In this document: positions 27,678 to 36,810 of the stretch, piece by piece | How positions within the stretch are numbered: the first letter of the stretch is position 1 | Layout of the letters: every line of letters starts with the position of its first letter | Assembly: GCA_022648295.1 (NCBI GenBank) | Contig: JALCME010000029.1 | Span: forward strand, 1-46,141 | Source: Bacteroides sp. | GTDB taxonomy: Bacteria > Bacteroidota > Bacteroidia > Bacteroidales > Bacteroidaceae | Direction: 5' to 3' | Length of the DNA stretch: 46,141 nt | Program-made: the position numbers and the translations under genes | The notes under the pieces: model-generated | Database searches by the model: none | The model's input: the letters and a program-made list of their open reading frames with translations, nothing else | Told to the model about the DNA's origin: nothing

Positions 27678-28319
27678 TTATTTCAGGAATTCTTCCACCT
27701 TTTGGTAAAATAAGGCAATATGGTGTCCGTCTACAAATCCGTGGTGCAGTGTCATGCTGATAGGCATTATCAGTTTTTCTTCTTTTAGAATAGCTCTTCC
27801 TGCATTCATCAAAGGATAATTATTGCCATGACGGTATTCCTGAGTTGCGGTTATGGAGGTAAAGTACAGGTCAGGAGTTGCGCTTAGCAGCAGAACGTCC
27901 AGCAATTCTTTGCCTCCTGTTTTTTCTGCTTCGTAAGGATCGCCTTCGGGATCAATATTGGTCAGTACCTTCTTGGCCTGGGCATGAAAGGCCGCAAAAT
28001 CCTTGTTCCACTGGAACCGTACGGTGAAAAACTTTCCGTTTTCTTTCACTTTAATGGGACTAAGAATGTCGATGGTGTCAAAATAAACCACCTGCCCTTC
28101 AGCATCGATGCGGTAACGGAATTCTTTGATTTCGTTGACAGCCCGGAGTACTGCATAAAGATAGTGTAGAAAGAAAGACTCACCTGAGGCTTTTGCCCGT
28201 TTTTTAGCTCCGCCACATTCCACTTCGGAAGTAATGGATAACTGGGGATTTAAGAAATGGCGGAAAAAGTCGAAATTGTTTTTCCGCTCCCAAGTATCTA
28301 TGTCAATGATGTGTTTCAT
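27678..28319 (-). CDS. CatA-like O-acetyltransferase (chloramphenicol acetyltransferase family)
   Basis: A 213-residue protein with the CAT fold. The catalytic motif is HHGFVDGHH near the C-terminus (catalytic His about 192), matching the HHxxxDGxH signature, and the N-terminus (IDIDTWERKNNFDFFRHF) is typical. Family members acetylate hydroxyl groups from acetyl-CoA; many chromosomal ones do not confer chloramphenicol resistance. It begins 5 bases after lgt, so it is likely co-transcribed with lgt and the panE-like gene, not part of a mobile resistance unit. Confidence 0.88.
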   Translation of the reverse strand: MKHIIDIDTWERKNNFDFFRHFLNPQLSITSEVECGGAKKRAKASGESFFLHYLYAVLRAVNEIKEFRYRIDAEGQVVYFDTIDILSPIKVKENGKFFTVRFQWNKDFAAFHAQAKKVLTNIDPEGDPYEAEKTGGKELLDVLLLSATPDLYFTSITATQEYRHGNNYPLMNAGRAILKEEKLIMPISMTLHHGFVDGHHIALFYQKVEEFLK

Positions 28320-28324
28320 TCGTT

Positions 28325-29170
28325 TTATTTCAATGTTTGTTTCCCTTGTTTCTTCCGACCATAAAAGAACATGAAATACAGCCCGATGAGGACGAAAGGA
28401 ATGCTTAATAGTTGCCCCATGTTAAGCGACATCCCTTTTTCAAAAGCCACCTGATCTTCTTTAAGAAATTCTACAAAGAAACGGAATGTGAAGATCTCTG
28501 CCAGACAGAGTCCGAAGAAGAAACCACGTGGTAGCTTTTTACTGTAGTTTTTATAGAGAAACAACATAATCAGGAAGAAAATAAAGTAGGCAATGGCTTC
28601 GTAAAGTTGCGCCGGATGACGGGGGACCATATCTACCCGTTCGAATACGAAAGCCCAAGGTACATCTGTCGGCTTACCAATAATTTCGGAATTCATCAGG
28701 TTGGCCAGACGAATGCAGCAGGCGCAAATAGGAGTAGCTACAGCAATGATATCAAGCACGTCCATGTAGTGAAGTTTGGTTTTGCGGCAATACAACCAAA
28801 GTGCAATGATAAGCCCGAGTGTGCCCCCGTGGCTTGCCAAGCCTGCGTATCCGGTCCATTTCCAACCTCCTCCGGGTAAGAAATGAATGGGTAATATCAT
28901 TTCCCAAAAATGGTGTAGGTAGTAGCTTGGTTCGTAAAATAGACAATGGCCCAACCTTGCTCCGATCAGAATGCCAAAGAAACAATAAAAGAATAGTGGT
29001 TCGAATTTATCTTCACCTAGTTTCTTATCTTTATATTGATAATGCACTACAATGTAGGATAAAGCGATGCCAACTACCCATAACAGACCGTAGTAACGGA
29101 CGGGTATAGAACCAAAGAGTCTAAATATTTCAGGATTGGGATCCCAGTTGATCGTTAGCAGTGGAAGCAT
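28325..29170 (-). CDS. lgt: Prolipoprotein diacylglyceryl transferase
   Basis: A 281-residue inner-membrane enzyme that attaches diacylglycerol from phosphatidylglycerol to the lipobox cysteine of prolipoproteins. It has seven hydrophobic segments. Signatures include GARLGHCLFYEP near residue 70, the HGGTLG motif at 114-119 and LANLMNSEIIGKPT. SusD-type lipoproteins such as the one in this window depend on it. It lies between the panE-like gene (32-base gap) and the CatA-like gene (5-base gap). Confidence 0.95.
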   Translation of the reverse strand: MLPLLTINWDPNPEIFRLFGSIPVRYYGLLWVVGIALSYIVVHYQYKDKKLGEDKFEPLFFYCFFGILIGARLGHCLFYEPSYYLHHFWEMILPIHFLPGGGWKWTGYAGLASHGGTLGLIIALWLYCRKTKLHYMDVLDIIAVATPICACCIRLANLMNSEIIGKPTDVPWAFVFERVDMVPRHPAQLYEAIAYFIFFLIMLFLYKNYSKKLPRGFFFGLCLAEIFTFRFFVEFLKEDQVAFEKGMSLNMGQLLSIPFVLIGLYFMFFYGRKKQGKQTLK

Positions 29171-29202
29171 ATTCTTTTATTTTTTAATTAATAGTCCGAT
29201 TG

Positions 29203-30180
29203 TTATTGGGGAGAAACATTGAATTTACGGGCAACTTTCTCGTAGGTTGGGGTAGGGATACCTTGCTCCTTTGCCGCGGTGATCATATCGAAAAGTAGAC
29301 CTTGTACTTCCGATTGATGTCCCCGTGCCATGTCTTTTTGCATGGATGCCGTACTTTCGGGTGCTAGCTTGTCGATGACTTTAAGATTATAGGCAACCTG
29401 ATCTTCCTTGAATGCTATGCCGAGCTTTGCACCCAACGCAGCGCTTTCACGGGAGAGGCCAATGAAGGTATCGCGTATTTCTCCGGTTTTTTGTACTTCA
29501 CCCATAGGCACGCCATAGTATGCACCGGTGACTGCCATAGCCGAAATGAATGACCATTTTACAAAGGTATCGCGGTTGATATCCGGTGAAATATCAACTT
29601 TTATACCGCTTTCCTGAAGATCTTTTTGTACTGCTTCCATTAATCCGGGAGCAACAACTGTGCCTTTGTGCGCACCATAAACCAGACGGAAAATCTGTCC
29701 CATTTGGGTAATTTCTCCGGGGGCGGAAACGAAGCCGACAATATAAATACACCCGTCCAATACCGTTACCCCGGGGACCTCCCGCTGGATACGGGGGCCT
29801 GTTCCATAGACATTCAAAATAGGAATAACAATAGTGTTGGCGTGGGCTGCGCGTTTAATCATTGATGTGATAGATTCTACGGAATAGCCTTTGACGCAAA
29901 CAAAAATAACATCGGCTTTACCTGTGTAGGCTTCTGCAGTGCAGGCATTTATGGATGGGTATTCTTGCTTTTCAACCTTGTTTTCTGCTGAACTGCATGA
30001 TTGCTCTTTCGCAGGGATAGCATACTCTCCTTTTAGAGTGGAATGGAGAATTAGTCCTTTATCCAGCATAGCTTTAAGATGCTCTCCTCTTGCTATGCAA
30101 GTCACTTCTTTCCCGGCTAATGCAAGGAAACCTGCAATACTGCCTCCCACACCTCCGGTCCCGGCTATAAGATATTTCAT
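29203..30180 (-). CDS. panE: 2-dehydropantoate 2-reductase (ketopantoate reductase)
   Basis: A 325-residue NADPH-dependent reductase of the pantothenate pathway. The N-terminal Rossmann motif is IAGTGGVGGSIAGFLALAGK; ApbA/PanE C-terminal features include KWSFISAMAVTGAYYGVPMG and the late STASMQKDMARGHQSEVQGL segment with the conserved lysine and glutamate. Ketopantoate reductase relatives sometimes act on other keto acids, so the symbol is likely but not certain. A consensus promoter precedes it. Confidence 0.88.
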   Translation of the reverse strand: MKYLIAGTGGVGGSIAGFLALAGKEVTCIARGEHLKAMLDKGLILHSTLKGEYAIPAKEQSCSSAENKVEKQEYPSINACTAEAYTGKADVIFVCVKGYSVESITSMIKRAAHANTIVIPILNVYGTGPRIQREVPGVTVLDGCIYIVGFVSAPGEITQMGQIFRLVYGAHKGTVVAPGLMEAVQKDLQESGIKVDISPDINRDTFVKWSFISAMAVTGAYYGVPMGEVQKTGEIRDTFIGLSRESAALGAKLGIAFKEDQVAYNLKVIDKLAPESTASMQKDMARGHQSEVQGLLFDMITAAKEQGIPTPTYEKVARKFNVSPQ

Positions 30181-30211
30181 TTGTTAAGTATAATATTTCG
30201 TTCTCACCGCT

Positions 30212-30243
30212 CAAATATACTTGCTATTCTGTATTTAAGCAAA
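30212..30243 (-). promoter_or_regulatory. Full Bacteroidota-type promoter for panE-lgt-cat
   Basis: On the minus strand TTTG (30243-30240) is followed after 20 bases by TATATTTG (30219-30212). This fits the TTTG / TAnnTTTG consensus at the expected spacing, about 30 bases before the panE start. It probably drives panE, lgt and the CatA-like gene. Confidence 0.65.
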
Positions 30244-30269
30244 TATGCAGGGATATAAAAAGATTCATC

Positions 30270-31373
30270 CTATACATTGAAACGGAAATGCATGATGTCA
30301 CCATCCTGCACAATATAGTCTTTTCCTTCAACACCCAATTTCCCGGCTTCACGCACTGCCGCTTCGCTACCGTACTGAATGAAGTCTTCGTATTTTATGA
30401 CTTCGGCACGGATAAAACCCTTTTCAAAGTCCGTGTGGATTACTCCTGCACATTGTGGAGCTTTCCATCCTTTTTGATAAGTCCAGGCTTTGACTTCCAT
30501 TTCTCCCGCAGTGATGAATGTTTCGAGATTCAGCATTTTGTAGGCGGATTTGATTAAGCGGCTGACACCAGATTCTTTCAATCCAACTTCTTCCAGAAAC
30601 ATTTGACGGTCTTCGTAGGTTTCCAGTTCTGCAATGTCCGCTTCGGTTTTAGCAGCTACAACGAGTATTTCTGCATTTTCTTCTTTTACCGCTTCACGTA
30701 CCATTTCCACATATTGATTTCCACTAACGGCACTTGCTTCGTCTACGTTACAAACATACATGACCGGCTTACTTGTCAGTAGAAACAGTTCTTTAGCAAT
30801 CTTTAGCTCATCTTTTGTTTCGAATTGAACGGTACGGGCCGATTTGCCTTGCTCTAAAGCATCTTTATATTGTGCAAGAACTTCATAGGTCTGCTTGGCT
30901 ACCTTGTCGCCACCGGTTTGAGCCTGTTTTTGCACTTTTTGGATGCGGCTTTCCACGGTTTCCAAGTCCTTTAATTGTAGTTCGGTATCTATGATTTCTT
31001 TATCGCGTACGGGATTGATCGTTCCGTCCACATGAGTTACATTCTCATCATCGAAGCAGCGTAATACATGAATAATGGCGTCTGTTTCCCTGATGTTGGC
31101 TAAGAATTTATTGCCTAATCCTTCACCTTTGCTCGCTCCTTTTACCAGTCCGGCAATGTCTACGATCTCCACGGTGGTGGGCACGATGCGTCCCGGATGT
31201 ACCAGTTCCGCGAGTTTAGTCAATCGTTCGTCGGGCACGGTAATCACTCCGACATTGGGTTCTATTGTACAGAAAGGGAAATTTGCTGCTTGCGCTTTTG
31301 CGTTTGACAGACAGTTGAAAAGCGTCGATTTACCTACATTTGGCAAACCGACAATGCCACATTGTAAAGCCAT
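30270..31373 (-). CDS. ychF: Redox-regulated ATPase YchF (Obg-like GTPase family)
   Basis: A 367-residue P-loop protein. Walker A is GLPNVGKS at 9-16; the G3 region is DIAGLVKGASKGEGLGNKFL; the altered G4-like CNVDE explains the ATP preference known for this family. A coiled-coil insertion (DLETVESRIQKVQKQAQ) and the C-terminal TGS domain (GVIHTDFEKGFIRAEVIKYED) follow. YchF binds ribosomes and is linked to stress responses. It is a single gene with its own promoter. Confidence 0.95.
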   Translation of the reverse strand: MALQCGIVGLPNVGKSTLFNCLSNAKAQAANFPFCTIEPNVGVITVPDERLTKLAELVHPGRIVPTTVEIVDIAGLVKGASKGEGLGNKFLANIRETDAIIHVLRCFDDENVTHVDGTINPVRDKEIIDTELQLKDLETVESRIQKVQKQAQTGGDKVAKQTYEVLAQYKDALEQGKSARTVQFETKDELKIAKELFLLTSKPVMYVCNVDEASAVSGNQYVEMVREAVKEENAEILVVAAKTEADIAELETYEDRQMFLEEVGLKESGVSRLIKSAYKMLNLETFITAGEMEVKAWTYQKGWKAPQCAGVIHTDFEKGFIRAEVIKYEDFIQYGSEAAVREAGKLGVEGKDYIVQDGDIMHFRFNV

Positions 31374-31693
31374 TTATTATATTATTTTTCTTATTATCAA
31401 TTAATTACGCTTTTATGCGATTTAGACGAGTAACAAAATAGTAACAATTTAAAGTTGAAAAAGAGTTATTACTCCTTATTACTTCATTTTAATGCGCAAA
31501 GATAATCAATTTTGGGCTAATGCAGTTATCTTCTGTTCATTATTGGTTTTTAAAACAAGATCGTTGTTTTTGCCCATATTTAATGAACATCAATGTAAGT
31601 AAGAGGTCCTAACAAGTAAAGTGCCTTACCTAAAGTTCGTTTTTCTTTATGATAAATTGATGTTTAATGTAAGTTTTATAACTGTAGCTTGGA
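31374..31693. promoter_or_regulatory. Intergenic region with ychF promoter
   Basis: At 31497-31504 the minus strand reads TATCTTTG, an exact -7 box, giving ychF a leader of about 115 bases. The remainder (31505-31693) holds no ORF that I can support and no clear terminator for the HExxH gene that ends at 31694. Confidence 0.5.
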
Positions 31694-32953
31694 TTATAAC
31701 CAGATACTTGTTCCAAGCCTTAATCCTAAATGTTTTCCCATATTCATTTCTTCAAGTAGGAAACCTTCTGTTTTTGCTGTTATACCTAAATTTAAAGACA
31801 GTTCTTTAAAGCCTTTTGTTCGTGAAAATAGACGGTACTTTCCCATCACATCAATGGCTCCGCCTAACTTTCCAGAGTTTTCTTTAAAAGCCAATGCTTT
31901 AGGTTGCATCCATCCATGCAATGCTGCATCTACAGAAATACCTTTGGTTATGGATATGTTATAGAAATCTGTTCCAAATGCAGGAAACCATGTATTTTTA
32001 TTTTCATACTGTCGTAAATAAAAATGTGCATTGATAGATTGCGTTAACAACCAAAAATGTTCATCGATATAATCGCCAAAGGGGACCATACCATAACCTA
32101 AAGCAAAGTTTCCCTTGCATTTATTGGTCAATTTGAAACCTGTTTTTCCTATGAGTAACGGATCTGCTAAGTTCAAAAGAGAACGCCAGCCTACTCTTTT
32201 CACAAATTTCTTTTCTTCTCTGGTTAAATCTTTATAGTCTGTATATCGTTTGAACTCCATATCCGGACGATAAAGATGCCGGATTGCTCCATAGACATCA
32301 TGTCCCACAATATCCCGCTTCAATTCATCATTCTCCTCTTTTATGCCTGCATTTACTTTTAACAGTCCAGAAGAATAGTAAGTCACTAATGAAATCTTAC
32401 GTAGAAAATATTCAGTCCATAAGATATTTTTGTTTTCTTGTCTCCAATTCATCAACGAAGCTTCCCGTAGTAGCATAGCATAGTCAGACTCCAATCCGGC
32501 TGTATGTAGACGTATATACGTTGGCAAGTCTGTATCTCGTAACATTTTCAGGTCTGCATCTCTTACTCCTCTCACATAAGCAGCTCCATCTTTATTGAAG
32601 AAGGGTTGCGAAATGCTTCCTATTCCTTTATGTGTAAGTATGGAGCGATGCCCTTCTTCGTGTGTCAAAGGGATGAATACCAAAGAGACAATAGATTGCA
32701 AAAGGAGGTTGTTAAAGTATAGAGGTTTATTTTTGAAGATGACAATCTTGTTCAATTGGCGTATGCTCAATCTGTATAAACTTAAACTGTTTTCGTCAGA
32801 TTGGCGCATAGTAAAAAGTCTGGTAGAAGAGTCCATCAAAAGAAAAGGATATTCTTTTGATGTCAATGAATCTTTACCGGCATTTTGTGATACGGCGTCC
32901 ATGACCGAAGCAAAAGCCATAAATAATACTAAATAGAATCTTTTTTCAGTCAT
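31694..32953 (-). CDS. Exported protein with HExxH zinc-protease-like motif
   Basis: A 419-residue protein I cannot assign to a named family. It begins with a signal peptide (MTEKRFYLVLFMAFASVMDA, probable cleavage after VSQ). Residues 98-102 are HEEGH, following the hydrophobic stretch IVSLVFIPLT, which fits a membrane-associated HExxH metallopeptidase. The C-terminal half has alternating beta-strand character and ends GLRLGTSIWL, as outer-membrane barrels often do. A surface or outer-membrane protease is possible but unproven. An 11-codon ORF with a strong Shine-Dalgarno sequence overlaps its start. Confidence 0.72.
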   Translation of the reverse strand: MTEKRFYLVLFMAFASVMDAVSQNAGKDSLTSKEYPFLLMDSSTRLFTMRQSDENSLSLYRLSIRQLNKIVIFKNKPLYFNNLLLQSIVSLVFIPLTHEEGHRSILTHKGIGSISQPFFNKDGAAYVRGVRDADLKMLRDTDLPTYIRLHTAGLESDYAMLLREASLMNWRQENKNILWTEYFLRKISLVTYYSSGLLKVNAGIKEENDELKRDIVGHDVYGAIRHLYRPDMEFKRYTDYKDLTREEKKFVKRVGWRSLLNLADPLLIGKTGFKLTNKCKGNFALGYGMVPFGDYIDEHFWLLTQSINAHFYLRQYENKNTWFPAFGTDFYNISITKGISVDAALHGWMQPKALAFKENSGKLGGAIDVMGKYRLFSRTKGFKELSLNLGITAKTEGFLLEEMNMGKHLGLRLGTSIWL

Positions 32954-32981
32954 GGATGATGTTATTACGATCTTTTTTCAT
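32946..32981 (-). CDS. 11-residue upstream ORF overlapping the HExxH gene start
   Basis: On the minus strand ATG at 32981 follows AGGAGGTTATTAAA, an unusually good Shine-Dalgarno sequence for this phylum. The ORF MKKDRNNIIHD stops at TGA (32948-32946), which overlaps the ATG of the next gene in another frame. This is the layout of translational coupling, in which ribosomes ending the short ORF restart at the main one. Confidence 0.45.
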   Translation of the reverse strand: MKKDRNNIIHD

Positions 32982-33130
32982 TTTAATAACCTCCTACATA
33001 TTATGTAAATTTTACATTTATAGCTGTAAATATACGAGATTTAGCCCATCGTTATTCTAGTTGGAATGTAAAAAAGCAGAGTTTCGGTGAATAAATGTTT
33101 GATTGTAATACCCTATAACTGATTAGCGGT

Positions 33131-33170
33131 AAAAAAGGAAAGTCGGCATGCGTGAGCATTCCGACTTTCT
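33131..33170 (-). terminator. Intrinsic terminator of the DUF3836-like gene
   Basis: A 14-bp stem with one mismatch (33138-33169, arms GAAAGTCGG and CCGACTTTC extended by ATGC/GCAT) closes a GTGA loop. On the minus strand it is followed by CTTTTTT. It lies 70 bases after the gene's stop codon. Confidence 0.8.
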
Positions 33171-33239
33171 AAAATACAAAACTTATAAAGGTTTTTGGTT
33201 TATTCTTTTAAAGTGTTAGAGTTTTAAGAGAGTTTTATT

Positions 33240-33632
33240 TTATAAGTTTGGATTGTCCATTGTCACTGTTTGTTCAGGGATAAGAATGTATTCCTGCTTT
33301 TTATTGTCCCATTTGTAGTAAGTGGTAGTTACACTTTTACCCTGATAAGCATAACGCATAACCAGATCATCTTCCCACTCACTCTTAGCATCATTCCATT
33401 TTAAAGCTTTACTTTCCGTCATGCGCTTTTGGTCGTCGTACTTGTAGTTGTACTTCATATAGTTTGCTAAAATTTCACCATCACTCTTATAAATAGTTTG
33501 GGAAACCATTATTCCATCTTTCTCTTCCGAATTGTAAACGAGATTGTTTTTATTAGCGGCATAGGTTGTAACTCCACTAAATAAGATTGCTACTGATAAA
33601 GTAACTGCTTTTAAAAATACTTTTGTTTTCAT
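33240..33632 (-). CDS. Small exported protein, DUF3836-like
   Basis: About 130 residues: signal peptide MKTKVFLKAVTLSVAILFSG (cleavage near TYAA), then a mature part with repeated strand-like segments (YKYDDQKRMTESKALKWND, VMRYAYQGKSVTTTYYKWD). This resembles the DUF3836 family of secreted Bacteroides proteins, whose function is unknown. The frame is open to 33695, but the ATG at 33632 starts directly with the signal peptide. It is a single gene with its own strong terminator. Confidence 0.72.
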   Translation of the reverse strand: MKTKVFLKAVTLSVAILFSGVTTYAANKNNLVYNSEEKDGIMVSQTIYKSDGEILANYMKYNYKYDDQKRMTESKALKWNDAKSEWEDDLVMRYAYQGKSVTTTYYKWDNKKQEYILIPEQTVTMDNPNL

Positions 33633-33796
33633 GATCTTTATGGTTTTAGGTTTTACTTTCATATTTCTATTATATATGGGCTTAAACCGCTGCAAAGCTA
33701 CTTATTAAATTGACATAATATCAAAATAATGAAGAAAAAATATCTATATGTAAGCAAGGCCTTTACTCCTTCTCTTTCATTATGGCAAGATAGATG

Positions 33797-33832
33797 ACAA
33801 AAAAATATCTGGTAGTGGATTTACCGGATATT
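33797..33832 (-). terminator. Intrinsic terminator of polA
   Basis: On the minus strand AATATCCGGTA pairs with TACCAGATATT (one mismatch) around a 7-base loop, followed by seven T. It lies about 77 bases past the polA stop at 33909. Confidence 0.75.
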
Positions 33833-33908
33833 CTGATAAGCAAACTGTATTTAGCCTGATTATTTCAATTGCTTTCTGATTGTAAGTTAAATATTGTTAT
33901 GGAGCCAA

Positions 33909-36725
33909 TTAATGTGCCTCCAACCAACTTTTCCCCCACCCAAAATCCGCTTTCAGGGGTACATGCATGCGATATGCACGTTCCATTTCTTCAATTACAA
34001 TTTCTTGTACGATCTCTTTTTCGGCCATTGGAACGCTGAAATTTAGTTCGTCATGGACTTGTAAAATCATCTTTGCTTTCAGATTGAAAGCTTGGAAGCG
34101 TTTATAGATACGTGCCATAGCTACTTTTATAATATCGGCGGCACTTCCCTGGATCGGAGCATTAATTGCATTTCGTTCTGCATAGCCCCTTACGACTGCA
34201 TTCTTCGAGTTTATATCAGGTAAGAAGCGTTTCCGGTGAAAGATGGTTTCAACAAAGCCTTGTTCGCGTGCTACCTGAATACTTCTGTCCATGTATACAC
34301 GCACTTGCGGATAGGTTTCGAAATAGCCATCAATAAGCTCTTTCGCCTCTTTACGGTCAATGTTCAGCCGTTCTGCCAGCCCGAATACTGATATTCCATA
34401 AATGATGCCGAAATTGGCTGTTTTGGCTTTCCGCCTCATATCGGAAGTAACCTCTTTGATGGCAATCTTATAGATCTTGGAGGCGGTTGCGGCATGGATG
34501 TCGTATCCGCTTAGAAAGGCATCAATCATGTTTTTATCTTCACTGAGATGAGCCATGATGCGTAATTCAATCTGGGAATAGTCAGCAGAGAAAAACTCAC
34601 ATCCATCATCCGGGATAAAGGCTTTGCGAATTTCTTTTCCGTCTTCGTCTCGGATGGGTATGTTTTGCAAGTTTGGATTGCTGGAGCTGAGTCGTCCCGT
34701 TGAGGTCACTGCCTGATTGAAGGACGTGTGAATACGGCCAGTCTGCGGATTAATCAATTGCGGGAGAGAATCTATATAGGTGCTGAGAAGTTTCTTTAGT
34801 CCGCGGTATTCGAGGATTTTCCCGATAACGGGGTGTCTGTTTCTTAACTTTTCTAATTCCTCTTCGGAGGTGACGTACTGTCCGGTCTTGGTTTTCTTCG
34901 CTTTTTCCACTATTTTCAGGTGATCGAATAAAACTTCACCTACCTGCTTGGGAGAAGCAATATTAAATGTAATTCCCGCCATAGAATGTATTTCCTTCTC
35001 AATTTCTTGCATGCGAGCGGTAAAGTGTTGCGAAGACAATTTTAGTGCCTCCGTGTCAACACGTACTCCGTTTCTTTCCATTTTGGCAAGCACCGGAACA
35101 AGTGGCATCTCTATTTCGTAAAACAACTTTTCAGCGTTTTGCTCTTTCATTTCTTTCTCGAGGACGTTTTTCAACTTTAGGGTTACATCTGCATCCTCGC
35201 ATGCATATTGATAGACTTGTTCCGGCAGAAGGTCGCGCATGTTTTTCTGGTTTTTCCCTTTTGGTCCGATAAGTTCGTCAATATGCACTGTTTGGTAGTG
35301 AAGATAGATTTCTGCGAGATAATCCATATTGTGTCGAAGTTCCGGTTGCAGCACATAATGAGCGAGCATGGTATCGAAGAGTTTTCCTTTTACTTCAATT
35401 CCGTAGTTTTGGAGAACAAGGATATCGTATTTTATATTTTGCCCAATTTTTAATGATTCTTCGTTTTCATAAAGAGGTTTGAACTCTTTGACTATTTTTA
35501 ACGCTTTTTCTTTTATTGGAGGTACCGGAACATAATAGGCACAATTTTCAGTGCTGCTAAAGCTCATTCCCACTAATTCTGCTTCCATTGGTTCGGTAGA
35601 TGTGGTTTCCGTATCTATTGAAAGGATTTTAGATGTAATCAAATTTTTAATCATTTCTGCTCTTTTCTCCTTTGTATCAACGAGTTGGTAGTTTGTGCTG
35701 ATGCTTTCTAGGCGCTCTAGATTCGTTTTTTCCGGACTCTCTGTCCTTTCGGCCGGAATTTCAGCAAAGAGATCGCCTTGAATGGAGCTTTTATTTTGTG
35801 GAGAAGATATGTTGGTGGAAAAGAGATCTGGTGTGGAAGAAGAATTAGCTGTCTTTGGGAAAACCCGGTTGATGAGTGTGCGAAATTCCAATTCTTCAAA
35901 AATTTGCCGGAGCCTTGCTTCCTCTGCTTCTTCCCGGATGAGTGCTTTCATGTCAAGTTCGATAGGGACATCCGTTTTGATGGTTGCCAAGTATTTTGAG
36001 AAAGTAATCATTTCACGGTTACTTTCCACTTTTGTTTTTAAGCTACCTTTTAGTTGCTCCGTATGCTCTAATAGGTTTTCGATACTTCCGAATTCCTTGA
36101 TTAATTTTTGAGCGGTCTTTTCTCCCACACCCGGGCATCCCGGAATATTATCGGAACTATCTCCCATCAGTCCAAGCATGTCTATGACCTGTGATGGCGA
36201 TTGAATGTCGAATTTTTTCTTTACTTCTTCAATGCCCATTTTCTCGAAACCACCGCTATGTTTGGGGCGGAACATAAATACGTTTTCGGTGACTAACTGA
36301 CCGTAGTCCTTATCAGGTGTCATCATGTAAGTAGTGATGCCCTGAAGACCGGCAGCAGTTGCAAGTGTTCCTATCACGTCATCGGCTTCATATTTTGCCA
36401 CCTCAAGGATGGGAATGTGGTATGCTTTGATAATTTCTTTAATGATGGGTACCGATAGCTTTATAGCCTCAGGAGTCTCTTCCCGTTGTGCTTTGTATTG
36501 CTCGTATGCTTCATGGCGGAATGTCGGACCTGCTGGGTCGAACGCTATTCCTATGTGAGTAGGATTCTCTGTTTTCAGTACTTCTTCCAGAGTATTGACG
36601 AAACCGAGAATGGCCGAAGTATTAAACCCCTTTGAGTTGATCCTGGGGGTTTTAATGAATGCATAGTAAGCACGGTATATTAATGCGTATGCATCGAGTA
36701 GAAATAGTTTATCGATTGAATTCAT
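33909..36725 (-). CDS. polA: DNA polymerase I
   Basis: A 938-residue three-domain enzyme for Okazaki fragment processing and repair. The N-terminal 5'-3' exonuclease (LLDAYALIYRAYYAF, GDSSDNIPGCPGVGEKTA) is followed by a 3'-5' exonuclease with Asp371/Glu373 in SIDTETTS, so proofreading looks intact. The polymerase domain has Asp715 in DYSQIELRI and Asp892 in HDEL. The length is typical (E. coli 928). It diverges from the polyprenyl synthase gene across a 60-85 base spacer. Confidence 0.97.
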   Translation of the reverse strand: MNSIDKLFLLDAYALIYRAYYAFIKTPRINSKGFNTSAILGFVNTLEEVLKTENPTHIGIAFDPAGPTFRHEAYEQYKAQREETPEAIKLSVPIIKEIIKAYHIPILEVAKYEADDVIGTLATAAGLQGITTYMMTPDKDYGQLVTENVFMFRPKHSGGFEKMGIEEVKKKFDIQSPSQVIDMLGLMGDSSDNIPGCPGVGEKTAQKLIKEFGSIENLLEHTEQLKGSLKTKVESNREMITFSKYLATIKTDVPIELDMKALIREEAEEARLRQIFEELEFRTLINRVFPKTANSSSTPDLFSTNISSPQNKSSIQGDLFAEIPAERTESPEKTNLERLESISTNYQLVDTKEKRAEMIKNLITSKILSIDTETTSTEPMEAELVGMSFSSTENCAYYVPVPPIKEKALKIVKEFKPLYENEESLKIGQNIKYDILVLQNYGIEVKGKLFDTMLAHYVLQPELRHNMDYLAEIYLHYQTVHIDELIGPKGKNQKNMRDLLPEQVYQYACEDADVTLKLKNVLEKEMKEQNAEKLFYEIEMPLVPVLAKMERNGVRVDTEALKLSSQHFTARMQEIEKEIHSMAGITFNIASPKQVGEVLFDHLKIVEKAKKTKTGQYVTSEEELEKLRNRHPVIGKILEYRGLKKLLSTYIDSLPQLINPQTGRIHTSFNQAVTSTGRLSSSNPNLQNIPIRDEDGKEIRKAFIPDDGCEFFSADYSQIELRIMAHLSEDKNMIDAFLSGYDIHAATASKIYKIAIKEVTSDMRRKAKTANFGIIYGISVFGLAERLNIDRKEAKELIDGYFETYPQVRVYMDRSIQVAREQGFVETIFHRKRFLPDINSKNAVVRGYAERNAINAPIQGSAADIIKVAMARIYKRFQAFNLKAKMILQVHDELNFSVPMAEKEIVQEIVIEEMERAYRMHVPLKADFGWGKSWLEAH

Positions 36726-36785
36726 CCGTTTATCTTTTTTTCACGGTAAAAGTACAAAAAAATACCGTATTCACCTTTTTATTAC

Positions 36786-36793
36786 TATTTTTG
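36786..36793 (+). promoter_or_regulatory. Putative -7 box for the polyprenyl synthase gene
   Basis: TATTTTTG matches TAnnTTTG. It overlaps a GTG at 36793 that could open the frame, which rules that codon out as a start and supports the ATG at 36811. Confidence 0.5.
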
Positions 36794-36810
36794 TGGGAAA
36801 ATTGCGAGGC

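Noticed and set aside
27678..28319. Acquired chloramphenicol-resistance gene
   Set aside because: No mobile element flanks it, and its operon position with lgt indicates a resident gene.
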